DNA of 64,000 bases, taken from Saccharothrix ecbatanensis (lineage in GTDB: Bacteria > Actinomycetota > Actinomycetes > Mycobacteriales > Pseudonocardiaceae). Positions within the stretch are counted from its first letter, which is position 1; each line of letters begins with the position of its first letter. The notes under the pieces were generated by a model that saw only the letters and a list, made by a program, of their open reading frames with translations, was not told the DNA's origin and searched no databases. Shown in pieces: positions 44,160-53,378 of the stretch. The stretch is from contig NZ_JACHMO010000001.1 in assembly GCF_014205015.1 (NCBI RefSeq), positions 3,100,001 through 3,164,000 on the forward strand, read 5' to 3'. The position numbers and the translations under genes were made by a program.

Positions 44160-45503
44160 TCACGAGTTCCGGCGGGAACGCACGGCTCCATCCGCGCCAA
44201 CGGTGAACAGCTGCGGGTCTGACTCGCCGCCCGCCGACCCGGCGAACTCTTCCAGCAGCGCCGCGACGGGCGCTTCCGCCGCACCCAGGCGGAAACGTGC
44301 GACGGATCGCCGGTAGGCCGCCACGACCGCGTCGGCATCGCTCGTCGGGAAGAAGGCGGCTATTCCCCGCTCCCCCCAGTCGCGTGTGTCGTCGACAACC
44401 CCGTCGGAGTAGGCCCGGACCGCCTCGTAGTCCACCCCACCGCTCGAATCCGCTGACGCGACGAGCCGCCGCAGCCGTTCCGCATGGCACACGGCGCCGA
44501 TCTGCATGCCGCCGCCCTCGTTCCAGTGCCCGTTGCCCACGGCGTCCCCCATCAGCACCACGTTCGCGCCCGCCCAGGCCTGCCGGACCAGGTGCTGTTG
44601 GAGCACGAAGGCCCGAGGGTTGATCTCGAACCGCCCCGGACCCCACATGCCGTAGTCCAAGACCTTCGACACCGGCTCACCGATCACCTGGGCCACCGTC
44701 GCCGCGAAGTCCTGCCGGACCTCCCGCTTCGACATCGCCCGGGTCCGGTCGACGCCGTGGCGTCCCCCTGTCCCGGTCAGCGCGATGTCGCCGACGACCC
44801 AGGTGGAGCCCCGTCCACGCTGCGAGATCGTGCCCGTCTCGAGGATGTCGTCACCGCGGTGCCGCAACTGCTTCACCATCGAGCCGTCGTCACGGCCGAA
44901 GACCTGACCGGCGATCTGCCGGCGTTGCGGCGAGGTGGCCGCGCGCGTGATGCCGACCCGCGAGCGCGACAAGCTGCCCGCACCCTCCGCGATGACCAGC
45001 AGGTCCGGTTCGAGACCGTTGGCCAGGAAGTACCTACCGCTGCTCGACATCCCACCGATTTGCAGCGACTGTCCCAGCTGGACGGTGACGGTGGGCAGCG
45101 ACCCGAGGTAGCCGCGCAGCAATCGCTCGATCTCGGTGGCGGCGACGAGAAAACAGGCAGGCGATTCCAGCATCTCCTGCGCGGACGTGGGTACGCGGCC
45201 CGAGTCGCCACGCCGCGGAAAGGGCTTGGCCTTGACTTCCCGGCGCCCGTCGACGTGGATCCTGGTCGAACCCTGGTAGATCGGGCCGCACAGGCCGAGG
45301 AAGCGGTCGGCCAGGCCCGGGTCGAGCCTGGCCAACTGGTCGATCAGGCTCTGCCGCCCGGCCCACTGGATGCTTCGGGACGATTCGACGCGACGGTCGA
45401 CGGCCAGCACGTCGTAGCCGGCGTGGGCGAGAATGGCCGAACCCACCATCCCCGTCACCGACAGGCCGGACACCACTGCCGTGCGCCGCCTTCGTCCGCT
45501 CAC
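44160..45503 (-). CDS. FAD-dependent monooxygenase-like flavoprotein
   Basis: About 447 residues of the PHBH-like flavoprotein group. N-terminal beta-alpha-beta VVSGLSVTGMVGSAILAHAG (~11-30) with DRR, but its first glycine positions are SGLSVTG, not the strict GxGxxG. The second FAD motif is VVLMGDAVGNGHWNEGG (~330-346), where GD contacts the ribityl chain. The C-terminal ~90 residues are helical. GTG at 45503 (or 45509) follows the HAD stop closely. Substrate unknown; hydroxylation of a cluster intermediate is possible but not shown. Confidence 0.75.
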   Translation of the reverse strand: MSGRRRRTAVVSGLSVTGMVGSAILAHAGYDVLAVDRRVESSRSIQWAGRQSLIDQLARLDPGLADRFLGLCGPIYQGSTRIHVDGRREVKAKPFPRRGDSGRVPTSAQEMLESPACFLVAATEIERLLRGYLGSLPTVTVQLGQSLQIGGMSSSGRYFLANGLEPDLLVIAEGAGSLSRSRVGITRAATSPQRRQIAGQVFGRDDGSMVKQLRHRGDDILETGTISQRGRGSTWVVGDIALTGTGGRHGVDRTRAMSKREVRQDFAATVAQVIGEPVSKVLDYGMWGPGRFEINPRAFVLQQHLVRQAWAGANVVLMGDAVGNGHWNEGGGMQIGAVCHAERLRRLVASADSSGGVDYEAVRAYSDGVVDDTRDWGERGIAAFFPTSDADAVVAAYRRSVARFRLGAAEAPVAALLEEFAGSAGGESDPQLFTVGADGAVRSRRNS

Positions 45504-45511
45504 ACCCACAC

Positions 45512-46372
45512 CTACCTCGCGCCGCACGCGGCGTCGCCGGGCGACCGGGAGTCGTCGAGCAGCGGCCCCAGCAACGCCAGGACGCCGTCGTCCTCGACCG
45601 AACCGCCGACCCGACCGGCCACCGCCTGGAGGCCCGGCGGGCTGCCGCCCATGGCGACGGAATGCGCGGCCCAGCTGAGCATTTCCATGTCGTTGAGCTG
45701 ATCGCCACACGCGTAGGTGGCTTCCGCCTCGACCCCCAGCAGGCGCCGCACGTTCTCCAGAGCGGTCGCCTTCGACACGCCGGGCGGTGTGATGTCGACC
45801 CAGCCCCGCCCGAGGACGTCGTATCCGGCGCTGTGCACGCCCAACTCGCGCAACAACGTCATCAGCTCTTCCGCCACGCCGTTCGCGGCTCGAATGGTGA
45901 CGCGGATGGCGTCGAGGGTGGCCAGCCGAGCCCACCCGACGACCTCCGAAGGCCCCATGAGATCGCCCGGAGGGAACTCCCTGTTGACGCGAAACCCCAG
46001 CCAGCTGCCCTCTACGGCGACGGAGGCGTCGGGAATCAGGGCACCCAGCCGTCCGAGGAGCGCGGCCGAATCGAAAGTCACGACCTCGATCACGTCTGCC
46101 CGGCGCGATGGTCCGGTGACCCTGGCGGTGAGCGCGCCGTTCGAGCAGACCGCGTAACCGTCGATGTCGAGCTGGTCGAACACCGGAACCGTCGCGACCA
46201 ACGAGCGCCCGGTGGCCAGCACGATGTGCGTGCCCCGGTCGCTCAATTCGCGGATGGCGGTGGCGACGGCGCCGGAGACGGTCCCGTTCGAGTCCGCGAT
46301 GGTGCCGTCGATGTCGAGGCAGACCAATCTGCCCGAGGCCACGCCGGGAGCGGTCGGCTGCGCGGATGTCAT
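45512..46372 (-). CDS. Cof-type HAD hydrolase (phosphatase)
   Basis: 286 residues. HAD motif I LVCLDIDGTIAD (nucleophile Asp20, Asp22), motif II VLATGRS (~52-58), a cap between them, motif III Lys in VSKATALENV, motif IV YACGDQLNDMEML. This is the class IIB (Cof) group, which removes phosphate from sugar phosphates and small phosphorylated molecules. ATGA overlap with the MFS gene. With MazG in the same operon a nucleotide or phospho-intermediate clean-up role is suggested. Confidence 0.88.
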   Translation of the reverse strand: MTSAQPTAPGVASGRLVCLDIDGTIADSNGTVSGAVATAIRELSDRGTHIVLATGRSLVATVPVFDQLDIDGYAVCSNGALTARVTGPSRRADVIEVVTFDSAALLGRLGALIPDASVAVEGSWLGFRVNREFPPGDLMGPSEVVGWARLATLDAIRVTIRAANGVAEELMTLLRELGVHSAGYDVLGRGWVDITPPGVSKATALENVRRLLGVEAEATYACGDQLNDMEMLSWAAHSVAMGGSPPGLQAVAGRVGGSVEDDGVLALLGPLLDDSRSPGDAACGAR

Positions 46373-47601
46373 ATACCCGATCCAATCCGGTCGGCGTTGG
46401 CCCGGTGCTCTGCGCGCAGCGACGTCAACGCGGTGATCAGTGCGATCGACACCAGCGCGATCGCCACCCACAGCGGCGCCGACCAGACGCCCCCGTAGGC
46501 CAGGACGAGACCGCCGACCCACGGGCCGATCGTGTTGCCCACGTTGAACGCCGAGACGTTCGCCGAGGCCGCGAGCGTCGGCGCGCCACCGGCGAGCGTG
46601 AACACGCGGGCGTTGAGAACGCCACCGAGGCAGAAGGCGAACGTGCCGAACGCGAAGGCCGCGGGAAAGACAGCACCGGGCACCTCCGCCGCGACCAGTA
46701 CCGCCCCGAGTCCGGCCGCCAGGAGCGCGAGCCCGCCCAGCAGCACCCCGGCGGGGAACCGGTCGGCCAGCCTGCCGCCGATGTAGACGCCGACGATGGA
46801 CCCGACGCCGAAGGCCAGGAGGACCACCGGCGCCTCACCGGCGACGACGGCGCCCGCGTCGGTCAGCATCGGGATGAAGTAGGTGAAACCCGCGAAGATC
46901 CCCGCCTGCGACAGGATCGTGGTGGCCAGGGCGAGCCAGAGCGTCCCGCGTCGGAACGCCTTGATCTCCCGCTTGACCAGCGCCTTGAGGTCCACATCCC
47001 GTTCTCGCTCGCGCCTGGGCAGGACCAGCGACAACAGGACGGCGGCCAGCACCGTGAGCACGGCGAGCAGTCCGAAGGACGCCTTCCAGCCGTAGGTCTG
47101 GCCGATCCACGTCCCCAGCGGGACGCCCAGCACCGCGGCGAGCGTGATGCCGCCGATCATGAGGGACAACGCCTCGGCGGACCGGCCGACCGGAGCCTCC
47201 CGTACCGCGATGACCGCTCCGATGGACCAGTAGGTCGCACATGCCAGCGCACCGAGGAGTCGCAGGAGCAGCAGCGGCACGAAGCCGTCGACGATCAGGA
47301 CCAGCCCATGGGCGACGGCGAAGACCATGCAGGCGATCAACAGCGAGCGACGTTGATCCAGGGTGAGGGTGACGATCGACATCACCGGAGCGCCGACCAC
47401 CATGCCCAACGCGAACACGCTCACGAGCAGGCTCGCGCCGGCGATGTCGACGCTGAGGTGGGTGGCCAGTTCGGGCAACAAGCCGATGATCATGAACTCG
47501 GACGTGCCGAGCAGGAAGGTCCCGATGCCCAACAGGTACACGGTCGCCGGCAATCGCCGCTGCGGCGCCACTACGTCCGTTCGTCCCCCGTGACCGCTCA
47601 T
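46369..47601 (-). CDS. MFS transporter (DHA1/AraJ-like)
   Basis: 410 residues, 12 membrane segments. N-terminal FLLGTSEFMIIGLLPELA (~30-47) is typical of DHA1 drug/sugar exporters of the AraJ/YdhP type. Overlaps by 4 nt on both sides (MazG and HAD genes). Third MFS in this stretch, but of a subfamily different from the two cluster exporters. Confidence 0.86.
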   Translation of the reverse strand: MSGHGGRTDVVAPQRRLPATVYLLGIGTFLLGTSEFMIIGLLPELATHLSVDIAGASLLVSVFALGMVVGAPVMSIVTLTLDQRRSLLIACMVFAVAHGLVLIVDGFVPLLLLRLLGALACATYWSIGAVIAVREAPVGRSAEALSLMIGGITLAAVLGVPLGTWIGQTYGWKASFGLLAVLTVLAAVLLSLVLPRRERERDVDLKALVKREIKAFRRGTLWLALATTILSQAGIFAGFTYFIPMLTDAGAVVAGEAPVVLLAFGVGSIVGVYIGGRLADRFPAGVLLGGLALLAAGLGAVLVAAEVPGAVFPAAFAFGTFAFCLGGVLNARVFTLAGGAPTLAASANVSAFNVGNTIGPWVGGLVLAYGGVWSAPLWVAIALVSIALITALTSLRAEHRANADRIGSGI

Positions 47602-48695
47602 GCCCGGACGCCCGCGGGCGTGGCGATGGTGGGCCCGTCCGGTGACAGGTCGACCGGCCGTGAGCCGACCCGTCCGACCTCGGTCTCCACCGCGCGCAGT
47701 GCTTCGCGGAGTTGCGCCACGGGGTCGATCCCGTTCCGGACGGCGCCGTGCACAAGTGCCAGCAACCGGCTGCCGACATCGGACCACGCGTCGGGATCCG
47801 GGTGCGCGCCGATGTCGGCCATCAGGTGGTCGAGTCCGTTGTCTTGGAGCCGCCGTGCGATTTTCGCGGCCCGGTCGAGGACGGGCATGGCCGGCGGGAT
47901 GCCGTCCAGGACCGACGACCGCTCCGGCTTCTCGCGTGCCTTGGCGGCCTCCCACTCACCCACCGGGTCACGCGGTCCGCCGCCGTGGTCGCCGCCGTGG
48001 TCGGTGCTGTCCCCGCCGCCGAGCACGCGCGGCTGCCTGCTGAGCAGCTTGTCGCAGATGCCACCCGCGACCTGGTCGACGTCGAACGGCTGGACGGCCC
48101 GCTCTTCGCCGATCCGCGCGTGGAACACGATCTGCATCAAGAGGTCGCCGAGCTCTTCGACGATGTCCGCGCGGCTTCCGTGCTCGATCGCGTCGACCAG
48201 CTCATAGGTCTCCTCGATCAGGTAAGGCACCAGGCTGCGTTGCGTCTGCGCGCCGTCCCACGGGCAGCCACCCGGCGAACGGAGGCGGTCGAGGTACTGG
48301 ACCAGTTTCAGCACCGTCGAGCCGGGCGGGTCCCACGCGCCGATCAGGTGGTTGACCAGTGGCGCGTCGCTGAGCGTGTCGACCTGTCCGGCCAACTCCT
48401 CGATCAGGCCGGCTGTCCACTGCGGTGACGACAGCCAGACCACCGACTCGGCGGAGGCGAGGCGCAGCAGCCGGGCGGCCAGCTCCGCCGGGCTGGGAGC
48501 CGCAACGGGTTCCACGGTGATGCCGGCGGCCGCGACGGCCGCGACGATGTGGTTGTCCTTGTGGTCGCCGCACACCCGGTCGGCGGCCTCGATGACCGAC
48601 CAGGCTTCACGCGTCAGGAACTGCGCGGGAAGGACGGTGGGGCCCTGGACCAACGTCAGCAGGCCCACGACGCTCCTGCCCAGCCGAAGCGGCAC
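47598..48695 (-). CDS. mazG: MazG-type nucleoside triphosphate pyrophosphohydrolase
   Basis: About 365 residues. The N-terminal ~110 residues resemble the extra domain found before MazG in actinobacteria. The MazG core is clear: LRSPGGCPWDGAQTQRSL, then metal-binding EETYELVDAIE and EELGDLLMQIVFHA (E-x2-E and E-x2-D), then a second helical half to the end. It cleaves NTPs to NMP and pyrophosphate. GTG at 48695 was chosen because it starts at the homologous N-terminus; the frame is open to 48845. Being first in an operon with MFS, HAD and a flavoprotein is unusual for mazG, which normally lies near eno or mfd. Confidence 0.85.
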   Translation of the reverse strand: MPLRLGRSVVGLLTLVQGPTVLPAQFLTREAWSVIEAADRVCGDHKDNHIVAAVAAAGITVEPVAAPSPAELAARLLRLASAESVVWLSSPQWTAGLIEELAGQVDTLSDAPLVNHLIGAWDPPGSTVLKLVQYLDRLRSPGGCPWDGAQTQRSLVPYLIEETYELVDAIEHGSRADIVEELGDLLMQIVFHARIGEERAVQPFDVDQVAGGICDKLLSRQPRVLGGGDSTDHGGDHGGGPRDPVGEWEAAKAREKPERSSVLDGIPPAMPVLDRAAKIARRLQDNGLDHLMADIGAHPDPDAWSDVGSRLLALVHGAVRNGIDPVAQLREALRAVETEVGRVGSRPVDLSPDGPTIATPAGVRA

Positions 48696-48983
48696 GCGTC
48701 GAACCCCATTCGTCCCCCATACTTCGAATGTCGAAACTGATCGATACGCGAATCGCGCGCACGGAAACCGGACATGAAGAAGCCGTGCCATTAAAGCCGA
48801 AAACCGGCAACGCTGACACGTCCGACCGGGTGAATCCGCGATCAAGGGGTCGAAATTGCGAAAACCGACAGATACTCGTCACCGCAAAAGGGTTGAACCG
48901 TTGCCATCGTTTTTATCGATGACACACGTGGACATTGCTTTGTGAGGTGAGGCGCGGGTTGCACGGGTAGTCCGGAAGGACGA

Positions 48984-50426
48984 TCACACTCCCCCACCAG
49001 GCGTGTCGCGGAGTGGCCGGTGGTCCAGGGTTCGCACCCGGACCTGACCACCACTGCCTGCGAGTGTGACGGTGGTGTCGGCCGGTGCGGTGAAGACCTG
49101 GCTCGTCAGGGTGGCCGAGCCGTCCTGGGCGAACACCTCCACCGATCCCCGGTCCACGTACACCTGGAGTCGGAGCGCGCCGTCGCGAAGGGGGACGGTG
49201 GTGGAGTCCGCCGAGGGGAACGCCGGGTGGAAGTCCGTGCCGCCGGATGCCGTGCGGTCCAGGGTCAGCCGTTCGGTCGCCGGGGTGTAGGTGACGCGGG
49301 TGGTGTGCCCGGCGCCGGACAGGACGTCGAGGACCACGGCGTCCGCGGAGATCTCGTCGACGGCGAGGTCGAGGCGGTAGGGCGGGACGGCTTCGAAGGA
49401 ACGTGGAGTCGTCAGGGTGAACGGGAGCGCCGAGAACCCCGGCTGGTCCAGCACGTCCAACTCCGCCACGGGCCGCTGCACGAGCGTGACCACTCCCCCG
49501 ACCGTGGCCAGCGCGAGTTCGCGGGGCAGCGACATCGACCCGCGCCAAGGTGACGTGGGCACGCTCCCCGCGTAGTCCCAGTTGCTCATCCAGCCCAGCA
49601 GGACGCGGCGGGAGTCGGGCGCGTTCTCGAACGTGACGGCGGCGTACAGGTCGCGTCCCCAGTCCAGGCGGCGGAAGCCGTCGGCGGAGGGCGTGAACGT
49701 GACACCGTCGAAGTCACCCACGAAGTAGCGGGTCGCCGAGCCGTTGCCCGCGTGGTCCGGGTTCAGGCTCACCACCAGCACCCAGGCCACCCGGTCGGGG
49801 TCGCCGTCGACCGGGAGGGCGAACAGGTCCGGGCACTCCCAGAGGCTGTCGGGACCTTCGAACGGGCCGAAAGTGCTCAGGTAGTCCCACTCGCGCAGGT
49901 CGGCAGAGCGGTAGAAGACGATCTCCCGCGCCTCCGCCTCCGCCGCGACCATCACCCAGCCCACCTTCGGGTGCCACGACACCTTGGGGTCGCGGAACGC
50001 CTTGGAGTCCCGGTCGAGCACCGGGTTGCCCTCGTACTTCGTCCACGTCGCGCCGCCGTCGGTGCTGTGCGCCAAGGACTGCGCCTGCTTGCCGCCGGCG
50101 TAGACGCTCGTGTAGATCGCCACCAGGACCGGCTCGTCGCCCACGCCGAAGCCCGACGTGTTGTGGTGGTCCACGACCACCGATCCGGAGTAGATCTCCT
50201 CGTCGTCCTGGTACGGGATGGCGACCGGGTGCTCGGTCCAGTGCACCAGGTCGGGGCTCGTCGCGTGTCCCCAGCTCATGTTGCCCCAGACGTCGCCGTC
50301 CGGGTTGTGCTGGAAGAACAGGTGGTACACCCCGTCGTGGTGGACCAGGCCGTTCGGGTCGTTCATCCAGTGCCGGCCCGGCGTGAAGTGGAAGCCGGGC
50401 CGGCACTGGTCGGTTCGGTCGTTCAA
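48984..50426 (-). CDS. GH32 fructan hydrolase (levanase/inulinase/invertase type)
   Basis: 480 residues, five-blade propeller plus C-terminal beta-sandwich. Catalytic motifs: HWMNDPNG (nucleophile Asp in the N-terminal block, ~19-26), FRDPKVS (~145) and WECPDLF with the acid/base Glu (~195). No signal peptide, so it acts inside the cell on fructo-oligosaccharides. TTG start overlaps a preceding stop (TTGA). Last gene of the fructan operon. The other GH32 in the operon is only distantly similar. Confidence 0.9.
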   Translation of the reverse strand: MNDRTDQCRPGFHFTPGRHWMNDPNGLVHHDGVYHLFFQHNPDGDVWGNMSWGHATSPDLVHWTEHPVAIPYQDDEEIYSGSVVVDHHNTSGFGVGDEPVLVAIYTSVYAGGKQAQSLAHSTDGGATWTKYEGNPVLDRDSKAFRDPKVSWHPKVGWVMVAAEAEAREIVFYRSADLREWDYLSTFGPFEGPDSLWECPDLFALPVDGDPDRVAWVLVVSLNPDHAGNGSATRYFVGDFDGVTFTPSADGFRRLDWGRDLYAAVTFENAPDSRRVLLGWMSNWDYAGSVPTSPWRGSMSLPRELALATVGGVVTLVQRPVAELDVLDQPGFSALPFTLTTPRSFEAVPPYRLDLAVDEISADAVVLDVLSGAGHTTRVTYTPATERLTLDRTASGGTDFHPAFPSADSTTVPLRDGALRLQVYVDRGSVEVFAQDGSATLTSQVFTAPADTTVTLAGSGGQVRVRTLDHRPLRDTPGGGV

Positions 50427-50545
50427 CTGGCTCGCCGATCGTCAAGGGTGACGTGGTCGCCACTGATGTGCGACCACGCCCCGGTGTTGTTGTCGATGAT
50501 CTTCAAGTGGGCGGCCCGCCCCACGTTCCAGGCGGCACGGCCCTA
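50423..50545 (-). pseudogene. Remnant of a fructanase C-terminal domain
   Basis: A stop-bounded frame with no start encodes GRAAWNVGRAAHLKIIDNNT then GAWSHISGDHVTLDD. This matches the end of the beta-sandwich seen in exported levanases/sucrose-6-phosphate hydrolase relatives (IVDxxTGxWGHINxDxI). Its stop overlaps the TTG start of the GH32 gene. So the operon appears to have lost most of another GH32-like gene here. Short, so moderate confidence. Confidence 0.5.
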
Positions 50546-50563
50546 AGCGCCTACCGACAGCGC

Positions 50564-51589
50564 CTACCGACGAACGCCCGCCGAGTCGCGTTCCACCGGC
50601 GGGCACTCGATCCTGACCAGCGCGTGCTCCTCCACCCGGTCCAGGCCGAGCAGCAGGCGCACGCCCGCGACCCCGAGTTCGTAGTGCGGCAGCGCGACCG
50701 TCGACAGCGGCGGGCGCAGGTGCGCGGCTATGACCTCCTGGTTGTCGAACCCGACCACGGCGATGTCGTCCGGGATGGCCAGGCCGTGCTGCCGCAGGCC
50801 GTCGTAGAGGCCCATCGCCACCCGGTCGTTGTGGCAGAACACCGCCGTCGCGCCCTGCCGCAGGATGTCCGGGACGCAGCCGTAGCCGCCCTCCTGGTTC
50901 GGGATGGCGTCGAGGACCAGGTCCGGGTCGAACGGGATGCCGGCGGCCTCCAGCGCCGCCCGGTAGCCCTTCAGCCGGCCGTCGCGGGCGGGGGCGGCCG
51001 TGGTCGTGTTGACGAACGCGATCCGCCGGTGCCCCCGGTCCACGAGCATCCCGGTCGCGGTGCGCCCGCCCTGTTCCTCGTCCGGGACGACGGCCCGCGA
51101 GTCGCCGTCCGGTGAGAAGCAGTTGACGAGCACGAAGTTCGTCTCGCGCAGGGCGGCGGGGATGTCGGCGGCACGGTGGAACCACGTCGAGTACAGGATG
51201 CCGAGCACCTTGTGCTCCAGCATCATCGAGATGGCCTCGCGCTCGGCGGACTCGTTGCCCTCGGTGTTCGCCACCAGGAGCACGAACCCGTGCTTCCACG
51301 CCTCGTCCTGCGCGCCGCTGATGATCTGCCCGGCGAACGGCGTGGTGGCGATCGCGTCGGCGACCAGGCCGATGAACCGGGAACTGCCCTGCACGAGGTT
51401 CTTGGCCAGGGCGTTCGGGCGGTAGCCCAGTTCGCGGATGGCCTCCATGACGCGGCGGCGGGTGTCCGCGCCGATCCGGGCGTCCTTCTTGTTGTTGACG
51501 ACGAGGGAGACCGTGGCGACGGAGACACCAACCGCCGCCGCCACCTCGCGCATGGTGACCGGGTTCGAGGCCGGGCGTTGTTCCGTCAT
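50564..51589 (-). CDS. LacI-family transcriptional regulator of the fructan operon
   Basis: 341 residues. N-terminal helix-turn-helix TMREVAAAVGVSVATVSLVV (12-31) with hinge helix NALAKNLVQ (~59-67), then a periplasmic-binding-protein-like effector domain with GYRAALEAAG (~208) and AVFCHNDRVAMGL (~254). Encoded within the operon (ATGA overlap with the permease). Inverted pair of LacI-type sites upstream of the operon at 56252-56312 are the likely targets; a fructose-derived sugar is the likely inducer. Confidence 0.92.
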   Translation of the reverse strand: MTEQRPASNPVTMREVAAAVGVSVATVSLVVNNKKDARIGADTRRRVMEAIRELGYRPNALAKNLVQGSSRFIGLVADAIATTPFAGQIISGAQDEAWKHGFVLLVANTEGNESAEREAISMMLEHKVLGILYSTWFHRAADIPAALRETNFVLVNCFSPDGDSRAVVPDEEQGGRTATGMLVDRGHRRIAFVNTTTAAPARDGRLKGYRAALEAAGIPFDPDLVLDAIPNQEGGYGCVPDILRQGATAVFCHNDRVAMGLYDGLRQHGLAIPDDIAVVGFDNQEVIAAHLRPPLSTVALPHYELGVAGVRLLLGLDRVEEHALVRIECPPVERDSAGVRR

Positions 51590-52485
51590 CCCTTGGTGGC
51601 TCCCTGTTCCAACCCGTAGATCATCGCTTTGTTGAGCACCAGGAAGGCGAGCAGCAGCGGGGTGATCATGACACAGACGGCCGCGAAGGTGGCCGTCCAG
51701 TCGACCTTCCCCATCGCCCCGATGTAGTTCTGCAAGCCCAGCGGGATGGTCTTGAGCCCTTCGGACAGCACGAACGTGTTCGCGAAGATGAAGTCGTTCC
51801 AGATGAAGATGCTGTTGACCATCACCACGGTCACGACGGTGTTCTTCGACATCGGCAGCGTGATCGAGCCGAACACGCGGTACGGCCCCGCGCCGTCCAA
51901 CGCCGCCGCCTCGTACATCTCGCGCGGGATGTACTGGAAGAACGACGAGAACAGGTACACCGACATCGGCAGCGCGAAGCCCGCCAGCGGGATGATCATC
52001 GACAGGTGCGTGTCGAGCAGGTCGACCGAGGCGTAGTCGATGAACAGCGGGACCAGCGCGATCTGCACGGGCACGATGATCCCGATCAGGAACAGGCCGC
52101 GGACGAAGCCCGCGAGCTTGAACCCGAGCACCTGCAACGCGTAGGCCGCCATCATCCCGAGCAGCACGATCAGCAGGTTCGCGCCCGCCGTGACGATCAG
52201 GCTGTTGAGGATGTACGTCCCGGTGTCGCCGGTGGCGAACGCGCGGGTGTAGTTGTCGAAGGTGATCGACTCGGGCAGCCCGAACGGGTTGCCGGCCGCG
52301 AAGTCGTCCTCGGAGCGCAGGCTGGTCAGCACCAGCCAGGCGAGCGGGTAGACCTGCACCACCACGATCACGACGATCAACGCCGTGGACAGCGCGTGGT
52401 GGACGCTCGGCTTGCGCCGCGGTCGAGGGGCCGGGCGCGGGGTGCGCGGCGAGGCGACGGGGGCAGGTGCGGGTTGCGTGATCAC
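51586..52485 (-). CDS. Sugar ABC transporter permease (MalG-type), fructan operon
   Basis: 299 residues with six membrane segments after a Pro-rich N-terminus; EAA loop REMYEAAALDGAGP (~190) then ITLPMSKN. GTG start overlaps the previous stop (GTGA). Pairs with the next-listed permease for import of fructo-oligosaccharides. Confidence 0.9.
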   Translation of the reverse strand: MITQPAPAPVASPRTPRPAPRPRRKPSVHHALSTALIVVIVVVQVYPLAWLVLTSLRSEDDFAAGNPFGLPESITFDNYTRAFATGDTGTYILNSLIVTAGANLLIVLLGMMAAYALQVLGFKLAGFVRGLFLIGIIVPVQIALVPLFIDYASVDLLDTHLSMIIPLAGFALPMSVYLFSSFFQYIPREMYEAAALDGAGPYRVFGSITLPMSKNTVVTVVMVNSIFIWNDFIFANTFVLSEGLKTIPLGLQNYIGAMGKVDWTATFAAVCVMITPLLLAFLVLNKAMIYGLEQGATKG

Positions 52486-53363
52486 GCGTCCCCCTTCCGT
52501 CCGAGCAGGCGAACGATGAGCCAGACCGCGACCAGGCACTCGACCACGATGAACACCGAGATGGTGCTCGCGTAGCCGTAGTCCGTGCTGGTGAACGCGG
52601 TCTTGTACATGTAGGTCGTGAGCAGCTCCGAGGACTGGCCCGGACCGCCGTTGGTGAGCAGGTAGGGGATGTCGAAGCCGCGCAGCGCGAACGTGGCGGC
52701 CATGATCGTCGTGGTGATCCAGACCGGCCGGATGTACGGGAAGCGGATCCTGGTGAACACCTGCCACCGCGACGCGCCGTCGAGCCGGGCGGCCTCCTCC
52801 AGCTCCTTCGGCACGGCGAGCAGCGCGGCGTAGATGATGAGCATGTAGAGGCCGGTGAAGCGCCACCCCTCCGGCGCCGACACCGCGGCGAGCACGGTGT
52901 CGGTGTCGGACAGCCAGGCGCGCCGCAGGTCGCCGAGGCCGACCCAGCCGAGCACCCGGTTCAGCAGGCCCTCGGGTTCGAGCGAGTAGATGCGCTGGAA
53001 CAGGAACGCGATCGCGACCGTTGAAATGACCGCGGGCAGCAGGTAGAGCGTCTTGACGACCTCCCGGCCGCGCCGCAGCGACGTGAGCAGGCCGGCCACG
53101 ACCAGCGCGCCGCCCAGTTGCAGGACGAGGCAGATGGCCAGGTAGCCCAGTGCGTTGAGGAACGCGTGCCAGAAGACGTCGTCGCCGAAGAGCATCCGGC
53201 TGTAGTTCTCCAGCCCGACGAACTCCATGTCGCTGATGCCGTCCCACGAGAAGAAGCTCAGGAACAGCGACTGGACGATCGGGAAGAGCACGGCGACCCC
53301 GTACAGCAGCAGCGGGGGCACCAGGAAGATCAGAACCGACAGTCGTGACCGGCCGGGGATCAT
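52482..53363 (-). CDS. Sugar ABC transporter permease (MalF-type), fructan operon
   Basis: 293 residues, six membrane segments starting at ~10-30, EAA loop KELEEAARLDGASR (~200) and LLTNGGPGQSSE. ATG at 53363 was chosen for AAAGG upstream; the frame is open to 53417. Separated from the binding-protein gene by a strong hairpin. Confidence 0.9.
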   Translation of the reverse strand: MIPGRSRLSVLIFLVPPLLLYGVAVLFPIVQSLFLSFFSWDGISDMEFVGLENYSRMLFGDDVFWHAFLNALGYLAICLVLQLGGALVVAGLLTSLRRGREVVKTLYLLPAVISTVAIAFLFQRIYSLEPEGLLNRVLGWVGLGDLRRAWLSDTDTVLAAVSAPEGWRFTGLYMLIIYAALLAVPKELEEAARLDGASRWQVFTRIRFPYIRPVWITTTIMAATFALRGFDIPYLLTNGGPGQSSELLTTYMYKTAFTSTDYGYASTISVFIVVECLVAVWLIVRLLGRKGDA

Positions 53364-53378
53364 GGTGAGGCCTTTCGG

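Noticed and set aside
43819..44646. 275-codon minus frame across the ADH stub and flavoprotein end
   Set aside because: It lies out of frame with the flavoprotein and has no domain; the stub and flavoprotein explain the DNA better.
46366..48207. 613-codon plus-strand frame opposite MFS and MazG genes
   Set aside because: Composition rich in Arg, Gln, Asp and His, typical of an antisense frame; the opposite strand encodes coupled, recognisable proteins.
48900..48920. Terminator from CATCG-N7-CGATG near 48910
   Set aside because: Only a 5-bp stem with an AT loop, too weak and on the wrong side of the GH32 stop to call.
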